The notes beneath the pieces are model-generated. The model saw nothing but the letters and a program-made list of their open reading frames with translations. It was not told the origin of the DNA and searched no databases. Positions 18,401 to 22,770 of a DNA stretch of 22,770 bases are shown piece by piece; the first letter of the stretch is position 1; the number at the start of each line of letters is the position of its first letter. The stretch comes from an uncultured Eubacterium sp. (GTDB lineage Bacteria; Bacillota_A; Clostridia; Lachnospirales; Lachnospiraceae). The position numbers and the translations under genes are program-made. The stretch spans positions 1-22,770 of the forward strand of contig CAJUSH010000047.1 of the NCBI GenBank assembly GCA_910589045.1. The letters are read 5' to 3'.

Positions 18401-18413
18401 TAATTTTTTTCAC
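9438..18413 (-). CDS. Three-module NRPS with terminal reductase (A-T-C-A-T-C-A-T-R)
   Basis: A non-ribosomal peptide synthetase of 2991 residues counted from the GTG at 18413 (AGGAGG 6 bases upstream; the TTG at 18437 is rejected). Order: A1 (about 13-505), T1 (Ser547), C1 (600-1000, His719-His720-x3-Asp724), A2 (1022-1510), T2 (Ser1551), C2 (1600-2000, His1720-His1721-x3-Asp1725), A3 (2010-2500), T3 (Ser2548), R (2622-2990). The reductase has Gly-Ala-Thr-Gly-Phe-Leu-Gly and the Thr2755/Tyr2788/Lys2792 triad, so NAD(P)H-dependent release as a peptide aldehyde (or alcohol) is expected. No epimerase, thioesterase or starter C domain is seen. Manually read specificity residues are A1 DVMTYLGIS, A2 DAMFSGVVY and A3 DAHTTGGVS; A2 suggests a branched aliphatic residue, the others are unassigned. 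The start overlaps MATE2 by 14 bases. Confidence 0.95.
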   Translation of the reverse strand: MKKINDTIYEIDFEPVVSMFERQVEMHPDKTAVIAGNEQKTYRELNADANRVADALIKNGAEAETIVAVLLERGIKVYTATQGILKAGGAFTCISAEYPKDRVRYILEDSGAKWVITDEKIKNRFGDLWEASACTPLIIDDILKGKNTQNPNREIHENDLCYVIYTSGSTGKPKGVMIEQGNLSNFVNANPKNHETFGYTEKSSVVLALAAMTFDVSIMEEFIPLTNGMTVVIATEEEIHNLDLLADTILQHGVDNITTTPSFLSVMLEIPKMREALKQVCVYDLGAEAFQGGLYDKICEINPDAYIMNGYGPTETTISCTMKVITGGENITIGIPNANVLVYIIDENNKEVPDGQVGELLICGKGVGRGYRNLPERTAEVFIEYHGMRGYKSGDLALINCEGEIEFHGRKDNQVKLRGLRIELGEVEEVILRHADVLNAVAVVMDEQLCVYYTATKEIDPQELSDFAAESLAYYMVPDILLQLAEMPLTANQKIDRKSLPKPVLRQGDYEVPKNRMQQKIFDIAASVTNNSSFGINTPFYRAGLTSLGAMKFNVLLAEEFGIAIKTSDISQYHTVVLMEEFIRNAEAPDAREIRSVYPLTGSQKGIFAECAKNPETTIYNIPFLFTLDSSIDEEKLASAVTRTIQAHPYMTARFGISEDGEMVQKPFAEDFVPEIIRTTDRAFENGSLVKPFQLEGGRLFRIEIYLTETKKYLFVDFHHIMADGNSYDIFFEDLNRACMGVELEKEAYTGFDAAVSEERAAERGDYKRAALYYDSIFQGLEIESLPIFDKKEATPKKGLAEYKMTVSKEAALELCERLGVTPNTLFTGVFGILMSRWSNAKEALFATIYNGRNDSRLENTICMLVKTLPVYCRFDDKTTVASYMASLQEQLMNSMANDIFPFSDIAAKYGITSDLIFAYQAELTDDYPIGDTVAVGEDLALDLPKEPLLLQVRLYDGAYYLTAEYRSDLYQEETVQNIMDSYNAAFESVFGCRNVSDVTILSKQQEEQLDRFNETQVPYDDSKTVADMFEEAAAKYPDQTAVVYQDVRYTYRAFEKITRKLAGALIRNGFTEGDVAAVLIPRCEYMAICSIGIARSGCVCQPLDHTYPQDRLQFMLEDSGAKLLITTQKMRELVPDYTGQILYLDEIPDLPEYTEEMPFPKPEDLFTLLYTSGSTGVPKGCMLEYGNITAFCRWYHRQYQFDSSARLAAYASYGFDASMMDIFTSLTAGAQLHIIAEEIRLDLLALSDYFEENQITHSFMTTQVGRQFAMEIKSGALKHLSTGGEKLVPLNPPEGIRFYNVYGPTECTVYTTIFEIDRYYDDIPIGKPLDNLKLYIVDDKGHRLPAGASGELLVSGKQVSRGYLNRPEKTREVYAENPYTDQEGYGRIYHTGDVVRCLNDGNISFVGRRDAQVKIRGFRIELTEVEEVIRRFPGIKDATVAAFDEEGGGKYIAAYVVSDNQIDIDHLNAFIMETKPPYMVPAVTMQIDRIPLNQNQKVNKRALPKPQKAVEEMISPKNEMQQCICDCIAEAIGHREFGITTDIQLAGLTSISAIKLNVLLAKKFDVSIKTNDIRENPTVVQLERFLLGAEKSEIHEVREVYPLTNVQAGIFVDCTANMGTTVYNIPYLFRLSPRIDLIRLKEAVEQTVEVHPYLKVQLFMDEDGEIRQRRNDDLKYAAEIINGMDREKLVRPFPLFHEPLFRFEIYRTHEGSYLFLDVHHLIADGTSLSVILSDIGRAYQGEKLTAEAYTAYDAALDNEKAVQGEAYKKAEEFYASVLKDCSSDTSLYPDKNEETPGVGNLRRKSGVISREAVQAICEKYGITENVFFTGIFGAALARYHFAPKSVFTTIYHGRNDSRLSDTIGMFVKTLPVVCDTTKNTEAYFVTIKNQLMGMMDHDIYPFQEISRNFHIKPDTMFVYQGGNFAFTKICGEDAEEIPLGLNAAKEPISLMMSIENGEYIYELEYRSDLFEKETAEYLIENLEITAEAFLDGKEPSEIRLLFDEQDKMVNTPQYMGKTFIDLFREAVSKYPDNIAVKDENGTITYAELDAVSEYIADKLKNHGFGREKAAGILCGRTREFVEAYVGIMKAGGAYVPLDPEYPKERIEYMLSDSGSENLLLMRKYQPLTEGYDKNIIYLDEIEKDGLGFTGKADLTPPLPENLAYMIYTSGSTGKPKGVMLEQRNLMTLIEHTVTFHRTVPEDMYGEFSSFCFDASVHDLFVPLTAGASLYIFPESVRKDAVAVCRTFESEPITVATMPTQMGELVAETLTGDCALRILTLGGEKFKRYYDRKYMMINGYGPTENTVSSTEFVVDREYKTIPIGKSQLNVRSYIVDENLKRVPVGAPGELCVAGRQVARGYHNLPEKTASVFVPNPFATCRDEERLYHTGDMVRMKGDGNIEYIGRIDSQIKINGFRVELGEIEGAVLKRDGVCEAAAIPVDQSGVTYIAAYYTGAAYTEEDWKEFLSPLLPEYMVPAFYTHLDKMPVTPGGKLDKRALPKPAMTEERTNYAAPQTGAQIKLCKLFEKALGREKIGIDDDFFAIGGTSLAASKVAVMCLNEQIPLVYADIFKYPTVRALAAALYGDEVAKEDTDEFADYSYNAIDTLIAANNRQNADGVEKKELGDILITGATGFLGIHMLKEFLDRYDGKAYCMVRKGRYESSERRLMNMLMYYFDMPYTELFGERIICIDSDITDKEAVDGLKDVPFTTLINCAACVKHFAADEILEKINVTGVKHLIDLCASSNRRLVQISTVSVGGEGMDGRPPMERKIAENDLYFGQRIANEYIRTKFLAERAVLEAAAKGLDAKVIRVGNLMSRHRDGEFQINFITNGFLRSLRGYAAVGAFPMDSMNESAEFSPIDETAAAVLNLAGTNSRFTVFHACNNHRIFMSDVIYEMREMGFAIKIMPGDQFIETVNAYAAEHETSDAVSGLIAYTSHDEEELYTLDYDNAFTTEVLYRLGFKWNITDHRYLANAMKALEGLNFFEDEI

Positions 18414-20175
18414 TGTTTTCCTCCTGTTCCGCTTCAAATTCCAGCACCGTATTATTCAAATCCATTGTGCGCATATAATTGATACCGGACGAGATTGTTT
18501 TTACAAGCTCAATTCCATGTATATCAAATTCCCCGCTGTCAAGCTCATACTCCGTGGGATTAAAAGGCACTCCATTGTCCCTGATGCGCAACAGCATCTT
18601 TTGCTTTTCTATCACCAGGCTGACATCGATCCAATGCGACAGCCTGCCGCCATATTTAATGCAGTTTACAATCATTTCCTCCGCAGCCACCGCCACGATA
18701 TTCGCCGTATTAGCGCTTATGCCGTGATCGATACAGAACCTTTTTACCTCTCTGGGTACCAGCGCAGTCTCGTTCATATCTGCCTTCACGGTAAAATCAA
18801 AGCATGTTCCGGTTTCCTCAGGAAGCAGGTAAAAATCCATACCCTTATACTTGATTTTGCGATAAATATATGCCGTAAGGACGGTCAGGATTTCCGAGCA
18901 TACAAAGCCAATCGCCAGACCATTTATGCCGCTGCCGCCCATATTTATCTCCAGAATGATTCCAAAAGCTGCAGCGGGCAGCACATAAATGCCATTTTGA
19001 AAGAATGTAATAATGCTCGCCTGCTTCGACTCCTCAATCGATTCATAATAGCCGACAAGAAATTTATTCCATACATATGCCGGCAGGCACAGAATAAAAA
19101 TCCGCAGCGCTGTCACCATCATGGAAGAAAGCTCCGAATGATCCACGCCAAAAATAACCGTGATCGATTTTGCAAACGCCATAACAAGCACAAAAATACA
19201 AACCGTAGCAGCCGTGCTTAGTACAAGAACCCTTTTGCACAGCGCACGGATGCCAAAGTAATCCTTTTCCCCGTAAAGAATTCCCGCTATATTTGGTATT
19301 ACGCCTATGATCCCGGCCGTGATCATTTCCACGATCATAAGGATATTGTCACAGACTGTATAGACTGCCATCCCGCCATCCCCAATAAAGCGGATAATGA
19401 TCTCATTGAGCACAAACGATTTCAGGATGGTCATGACCATAAACACAAAGACCGGCGCCCCTGATACAACCGCCTCTTTCAGAGGGGCGAGTGACTGTAT
19501 TCTGACAAGGCTGATCATGCGTTTCGGAGAACGGATATATATGATAAAAATAACCATTCCCAGCAAAAATCCGGCCACCGTAGACAGGGAAGCACCCGCG
19601 ATACCAAGGTTCGTGAATCTTAATAATATATAATCAAGGATCAGATTGATCACATTCGAGACGATCAGGTAGGCAGACGCAAGCTCGGGGTGATTTTCCA
19701 CACCCAAAAAGCCGGACATCAGAAGACCGACGCCAATAACCGGAGCGCCAAGCATCCCTACAAAGAGATAGTGACCTGCAAGAATACCGAGATTTCCGCC
19801 CCTTGCTAACGCATTTGCAACAGGCATTGCCAAAAAGGGTGCCGCTGCAGCAATGATCAGTCCCACTGCAACGGTTATCAGCAGTGTGAGTGAAAACAGC
19901 TGTGATGCGCCCTCCTTATTCCGCTTGCCAAGCAAAATGCCGGCTGCAATCGCTCCTCCCGTACCAAGGCAATATCCCGTTACCTGTATCAAAGTTTCCA
20001 TAGGAAGAACAAGCGTGATCGCCGACATAGCGTCTGTCCCCAAAAAGTTCCCCACAAATATCGTATCAACGATGTTGCCCAGCTGCAAAGCCATTGACAT
20101 CATAATTCCCGGCAGAAGATACTTCCAGATTTTATTCCCTATAAGCCTTTCATTCCTCTGGTGCATATGCTCCAT
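18400..20175 (-). CDS. MATE transporter fused to an intact RsbW-like ATPase domain (MATE2)
   Basis: A 591-residue fusion. Residues about 12-450 form a 12-helix MATE exporter (Asn-Ile-Val-Asp-Thr-Ile-Phe-Val-Gly near the first helix is family-typical). Residues about 455-591 form a HATPase_c_2 domain with an N box (Glu-Glu-Met-Ile-Val-Asn, Asn504) and a G1 box (Asp533-Asn-Gly-Val-Pro-Phe-Asn-Pro). The domain therefore looks able to bind ATP and perhaps to phosphorylate a STAS protein. AGGAGG lies 8 bases before the ATG at 20175. It is encoded directly before, and overlaps, the NRPS gene, so it is the prime candidate exporter of the peptide. Ordinary MATE proteins end near 450 residues; the fused kinase-like domain is the unusual part. 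Confidence 0.92.
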   Translation of the reverse strand: MEHMHQRNERLIGNKIWKYLLPGIMMSMALQLGNIVDTIFVGNFLGTDAMSAITLVLPMETLIQVTGYCLGTGGAIAAGILLGKRNKEGASQLFSLTLLITVAVGLIIAAAAPFLAMPVANALARGGNLGILAGHYLFVGMLGAPVIGVGLLMSGFLGVENHPELASAYLIVSNVINLILDYILLRFTNLGIAGASLSTVAGFLLGMVIFIIYIRSPKRMISLVRIQSLAPLKEAVVSGAPVFVFMVMTILKSFVLNEIIIRFIGDGGMAVYTVCDNILMIVEMITAGIIGVIPNIAGILYGEKDYFGIRALCKRVLVLSTAATVCIFVLVMAFAKSITVIFGVDHSELSSMMVTALRIFILCLPAYVWNKFLVGYYESIEESKQASIITFFQNGIYVLPAAAFGIILEINMGGSGINGLAIGFVCSEILTVLTAYIYRKIKYKGMDFYLLPEETGTCFDFTVKADMNETALVPREVKRFCIDHGISANTANIVAVAAEEMIVNCIKYGGRLSHWIDVSLVIEKQKMLLRIRDNGVPFNPTEYELDSGEFDIHGIELVKTISSGINYMRTMDLNNTVLEFEAEQEENSEKN

Positions 20176-20248
20176 CTCAACCTCCTCCTAAACATACTTT
20201 TGCTGGCATAAAGCTTCTTTTAAGGCGCGCAGCTTTCCATACCTGCAG

Positions 20249-21367
20249 TCATGCTGCGGCCTTTGCCTGCAGCATATTGTATCCTCTTACCATCATCTCT
20301 GTCACCACGATTGACAGCAGCGCAAGAAGCCAGCACTGATAGCTTCGAAAGCCCTCATAGCCATTGATTCCGAGCGCAAGAAAATATACGGTTATGTGCA
20401 GTGCATAATACTTTGATATGTGTTCACTATAATACAGGATCTGTCTCGCGGCAGGGTTCTTCGGCACGCGCGGTTTTCCATCTCCTGCGCCGATATTTTC
20501 AATAAGGAAAAAGACTATGGCAAAAATAAATATGTGCGCCATACTCGCCGCCACATGCCAAAAATCCGGCTGTGAATACGCATCACTTAACACCGTATAC
20601 ATCCGGGGCAGGTCCGAACCATATTTTATGAATACCAGTACCCACCATACAATCACGATCACGATGCTGGGAACGGCCAGCATGCCGTAAAATTTCACTT
20701 TATCCTTCACATGCCGGAGGATTTTGCCAAAGGCAGCTCCAAACAGCGCATAGGACAGAAAATAGAGCGGCGTGAAAGAAACAAACTCTGCCTCTCCAAT
20801 CAAAAGCGTCATAATATACCCAAGCACCGGCACATCCACGGTCGTTCCGTAAAGGAATGGCGCAGCGATACTCAATGCCGCACCGATCACCACGTACCCT
20901 GCCGTGCTGAGATTCAGTTTCCTGAGCAGTGCCAATACAAGATAAATAATTCCGGTAATAAAAAAGATATTGATGTATTGTATGTATACCTCGATCAGGT
21001 ACTCAAAATTTTCCATGCCGGTTCCCGTCAGTTTCCCGCAGACAAAGGGGTATGGGATGAGCAGAGCAGCTGCATAGGCAAGGTTATTCAGATACTGATA
21101 AACTACCATGCGGACACCGCTCTTTGCCATTCCCGCCGGTGTTGCATTCCTGCTGTAGGCAGTCCCAACTCCCATAACGAAGATGAAAATAGCTGCGCCG
21201 GACATCGTTGCAAACATATAAATCCAACGGGTAACGGTATCCTCCGGGGACATGGTTGCCTGAAAGGCATGGATCAGATAAATAAATAGCATAAAAATCC
21301 CTTTCAGGTAATCAAACTCCCTCTGTCTTCCGGTATTTATCTCTTCATGTGAAAAAATAGCGTTCAT
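20249..21367 (-). CDS. Multi-pass membrane acyltransferase-like protein
   Basis: A 372-residue, very hydrophobic protein with about ten predicted membrane helices. The start Arg-Glu-Phe-Asp-Tyr-Leu-Lys-Gly-Ile, then Ile-His-Ala in the first helix, resembles acyltransferase-3 or DUF1624 families. These transfer acyl groups across or at the membrane. No clear catalytic motif beyond that His can be confirmed by eye. GAGAGG lies 8 bases before the ATG at 21367. It is the first large gene of the NRPS operon, 73 bases before MATE2. It may acylate the exported peptide or a cell-surface target; neither is shown. Confidence 0.7.
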   Translation of the reverse strand: MNAIFSHEEINTGRQREFDYLKGIFMLFIYLIHAFQATMSPEDTVTRWIYMFATMSGAAIFIFVMGVGTAYSRNATPAGMAKSGVRMVVYQYLNNLAYAAALLIPYPFVCGKLTGTGMENFEYLIEVYIQYINIFFITGIIYLVLALLRKLNLSTAGYVVIGAALSIAAPFLYGTTVDVPVLGYIMTLLIGEAEFVSFTPLYFLSYALFGAAFGKILRHVKDKVKFYGMLAVPSIVIVIVWWVLVFIKYGSDLPRMYTVLSDAYSQPDFWHVAASMAHIFIFAIVFFLIENIGAGDGKPRVPKNPAARQILYYSEHISKYYALHITVYFLALGINGYEGFRSYQCWLLALLSIVVTEMMVRGYNMLQAKAAA

Positions 21368-21425
21368 TTTTTATCCTCTCCACTGTCAAACACAGGGTTG
21401 TTTTTCCATCATTTCGGTGCACCAT
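21345..21425 (-). CDS. Possible 26-residue leader peptide overlapping the acyltransferase start
   Basis: An ATG at 21425 with an excellent AGGAGG 7 bases upstream opens a 26-codon frame ending in TGA at 21347-21345. It overlaps the first codons of the acyltransferase gene in another frame. The ribosome binding site is stronger than that of the main gene. It may set translation of the operon by coupling, or be a small peptide. No similarity is recognised. Confidence 0.4.
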   Translation of the reverse strand: MVHRNDGKTTLCLTVERIKNERYFFT

Positions 21426-21472
21426 CCTCTGCCCTCCTAAAGCAAGAACGGCAAATCCGTATGAATGACAGT

Positions 21473-21501
21473 AAAATACATTTTTAAGAAAAATATATCA
21501 A
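21473..21501 (-). promoter_or_regulatory. Likely sigma-A-type promoter of the NRPS operon
   Basis: On the minus strand, TTGATA (21501-21496) and TATTTT (21478-21473) are separated by exactly 17 bases in an AT-rich stretch. The acyltransferase ATG is about 105 bases downstream, and the previous unit ends in a terminator at 21756-21727. Confidence 0.65.
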
Positions 21502-21726
21502 ATATTCAAAGGACGGCAACCCATTTGGAGTAATAGGCACTTTTTAGGGAATAGATCGCAGTTTTTGCATAGGGACAGACGCATTTGAGCAGGGCTGAGA
21601 AGCAGGGAGCCGGCAAAGACAGTCCGCAGATAATGCTTCGCATTGTTCAAAATCTCACCCTCCGCTCCACGCAAGATCAAAGGCCGGCGTCTTGCGAAAG
21701 CTGTATATTTATTCTCCGCAGAACAG
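21502..21726. other. Spacer between phosphopantetheinyl transferase terminator and NRPS promoter
   Basis: About 225 bases with no gene I can support. An open minus-strand frame of 87 codons (21761-21498) spans it, but it begins with TTG inside the terminator hairpin, has no ribosome binding site and resembles nothing I recognise. A small AATGC-GAA-GCATT palindrome lies near 21640-21652. Composition is richer in G+C than the flanking intergenic DNA. Confidence 0.4.
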
Positions 21727-21756
21727 AAAAAGGAGCCTGATTTTACATCCGGCTCC
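21727..21756 (-). terminator. Rho-independent terminator after the phosphopantetheinyl transferase gene
   Basis: On the minus strand, GGAGCC (21756-21751) pairs with GGCTCC (21737-21732) around a 13-base loop and is followed by five T residues. It lies about 135 bases after the stop codon at 21893 and separates that gene from the NRPS operon. Confidence 0.75.
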
Positions 21757-21892
21757 CACAAAAACTTTAATTATTCAATTTGTAAATGTTAGTCACTGCA
21801 ATCCGTATGCTAACAATAAACAGCTTTTTTCAAATACGGCCTTTTTCATTATGCTAAGGGACGCATAGCCGTTTTGCCGAAAGGCCCGACTG

Positions 21893-22537
21893 TTACAAGG
21901 GATTCACATATTTCACACAGCGGGCAAACGTTTCTTCCTCTGCGCATACAGATACTTTATATTCCTCAATGTTGTATTCCATGATATGGCAGGAAAGCAG
22001 TTCGTCTCCCCGGCGCACCTGTAGCTTCTCCCCCTCTGGTAAAATTTCAAAATCCTGCAGGGGAAGCCGCAGACCCTCCCCGGTCATTTTGATATAGCTT
22101 TCCTTCCACGTCCAAAGACGGAAAAACATTTCATCCCGCTCCTGCCCCTGAAATTTTTGTAAATATTCTGCTTCATTCCGGTGAAAAAAACGTTTCGCCA
22201 CTCCCTGAATCTCCCGCTCAGTTTTTTCAATATCACATCCCACGGCTTTCTCGCCCACCGCACAAATTACCAGATTACCGGAATGTGAGAGATTAAAGTG
22301 CACGTTCTCTGCCAGCGGCTTTCCCTCCGGTCCGCATACGATTTTCTCAGGATCGTCCCCATAAAGCGGCAGAATTCTTGCCAGTAGAACGCCTGCCCCC
22401 AGGCATCTTTTCCTGTCATTTGCCTGCAGATATTTCATAACCTTTTTTCTTCGGCTGCTGCTGATATGATGGAGCGCTGCCGGATTTTCTTTTGGGTCCG
22501 GCAGCGCCCTGATATCTATTGCATACAAATATACCAT
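21893..22537 (-). CDS. Sfp-type 4'-phosphopantetheinyl transferase
   Basis: A 214-residue enzyme that transfers the phosphopantetheine arm of CoA to the carrier-domain serines, converting the NRPS to its active form. Diagnostic motifs are Val-Gly-Cys-Asp-Ile-Glu (Asp102, Glu104) and Phe-Arg-Leu-Trp-Thr-Trp-Lys-Glu-Ser-Tyr-Ile-Lys (Lys145-Glu146, Lys150). A Asn-Leu-Ser-His-Ser motif lies near residue 82-86. The ATG at 22537 has AGGA 6 bases upstream and starts directly at the first strand; an in-frame ATG at 22576 would add 13 atypical residues. It is transcribed in the same direction just upstream of the NRPS operon but as a separate unit, and very probably serves T1, T2 and T3. Confidence 0.93.
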   Translation of the reverse strand: MVYLYAIDIRALPDPKENPAALHHISSSRRKKVMKYLQANDRKRCLGAGVLLARILPLYGDDPEKIVCGPEGKPLAENVHFNLSHSGNLVICAVGEKAVGCDIEKTEREIQGVAKRFFHRNEAEYLQKFQGQERDEMFFRLWTWKESYIKMTGEGLRLPLQDFEILPEGEKLQVRRGDELLSCHIMEYNIEEYKVSVCAEEETFARCVKYVNPL

Positions 22538-22718
22538 ATTTTTCCTCATTTCAATCTGAAAATTTACTCCCGGCATCCCAATGTTTCATCCGCAAGAATA
22601 TTGTCCCGATCGATTTTACTCATTTTTTATCGGCTGATTCCACGTATATAATAAGAAGGCCTGCCAAACATTCCGTTCATCATTTTAAAGACAGCTCTGC
22701 TCCCTGTTTAATCATAAG

Positions 22719-22754
22719 GTTACTATTCACGGCTCGGGAGCCGCTCATAGTAAC
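22719..22754. repeat. REP-like imperfect palindrome
   Basis: Two paired blocks, GTTACTAT/ATAGTAAC (8 bp, 22719-22726 with 22747-22754) and CGGCTC/GAGCCG (6 bp, 22730-22735 with 22738-22743), are separated by a 3x3 mismatch. No T run follows on either strand, so it is a poor terminator. It may be a dispersed extragenic palindrome or an operator; one copy cannot decide. Confidence 0.5.
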
Positions 22755-22770
22755 GATTCGGGGCGATATT

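Noticed and set aside
18413..18437. TTG start for the NRPS eight codons upstream
   Set aside because: The AGGAGG lies between TTG and the GTG at 18413, so it can only serve the GTG.
18394..19221. 275-codon plus-strand open frame
   Set aside because: It lies opposite the ATPase domain of MATE2; codon pattern and motifs belong to the minus strand.
21498..21761. 87-codon open frame on the minus strand
   Set aside because: It begins with TTG inside a terminator hairpin, has no ribosome binding site, overlaps the NRPS promoter and has no recognisable motif.
21838..21886. Hairpin GGCCTTT/AAAGGCC just after the phosphopantetheinyl transferase gene
   Set aside because: The outer stem is short, the interior pairs poorly and no T run follows; the better terminator is at 21756-21727.
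22564..22623. 19-codon frame upstream of the phosphopantetheinyl transferase (minus strand)
   Set aside because: There is no Shine-Dalgarno sequence and no similarity to known small peptides; an autoinducer-like role was considered but nothing supports it.

Overview
The window looks like chromosome of a gut-type clostridium, most likely a Lachnospiraceae-like Firmicute. This rests on family resemblance, strong AGGAGG ribosome binding sites, frequent GTG starts, tightly overlapping genes and LytTR/GHKL, SpoIIE/RsbW and MATE families; nothing here fixes the genus. Every gene I can support lies on the minus strand, so transcription runs from high to low coordinates. No rRNA, tRNA, CRISPR array or intact mobile element was seen.

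Right part (22.77 to 9.0 kb): a non-ribosomal peptide locus. An Sfp-type phosphopantetheinyl transferase (22537-21893) has its own terminator. After it comes a promoter (21501-21473) and an operon: membrane acyltransferase-like protein, MATE transporter fused to an RsbW-like ATPase domain (MATE2), a three-module NRPS of about 2991 residues with order A-T-C-A-T-C-A-T-R, and a small STAS anti-sigma-factor-antagonist protein (STAS2), closed by a long hairpin terminator at 8980-8907. The terminal reductase predicts release of a tripeptide aldehyde (or alcohol) with a free N-terminus.

Middle (8.8 to 6.7 kb): a decayed stretch. It holds a 34-codon stump of a second adenylation-domain gene with its own promoter-like site and ribosome binding site, a 5'-truncated DUF3089 hydrolase, and an AgrC-like histidine kinase whose ATP-binding domain has an internal deletion plus frameshift.

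Left part (6.7 to 1.2 kb): a compact operon of LytTR response regulator, STAS1, a second MATE-RsbW fusion (MATE1), a GNAT acetyltransferase with a cysteine-rich tail, a membrane SpoIIE/PP2C phosphatase with an extracellular sensor region, and a soluble RsbW-type kinase. It ends at a UUCG-loop terminator (1230-1203). A monocistronic LysR regulator with its own promoter follows.

Taken together, the window carries a complete partner-switching set (phosphatase, kinase, two STAS proteins) with no sigma factor in view, and two transporters that each carry the kinase-like fold on their C-terminus. MATE2 keeps the ATP-binding residues; MATE1 has lost them. My main hypothesis is that the phosphorylation state of the STAS proteins controls export of the peptide made by the NRPS, with the SpoIIE sensor reading an extracellular cue. 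This is inference from gene content and motifs, not demonstrated.
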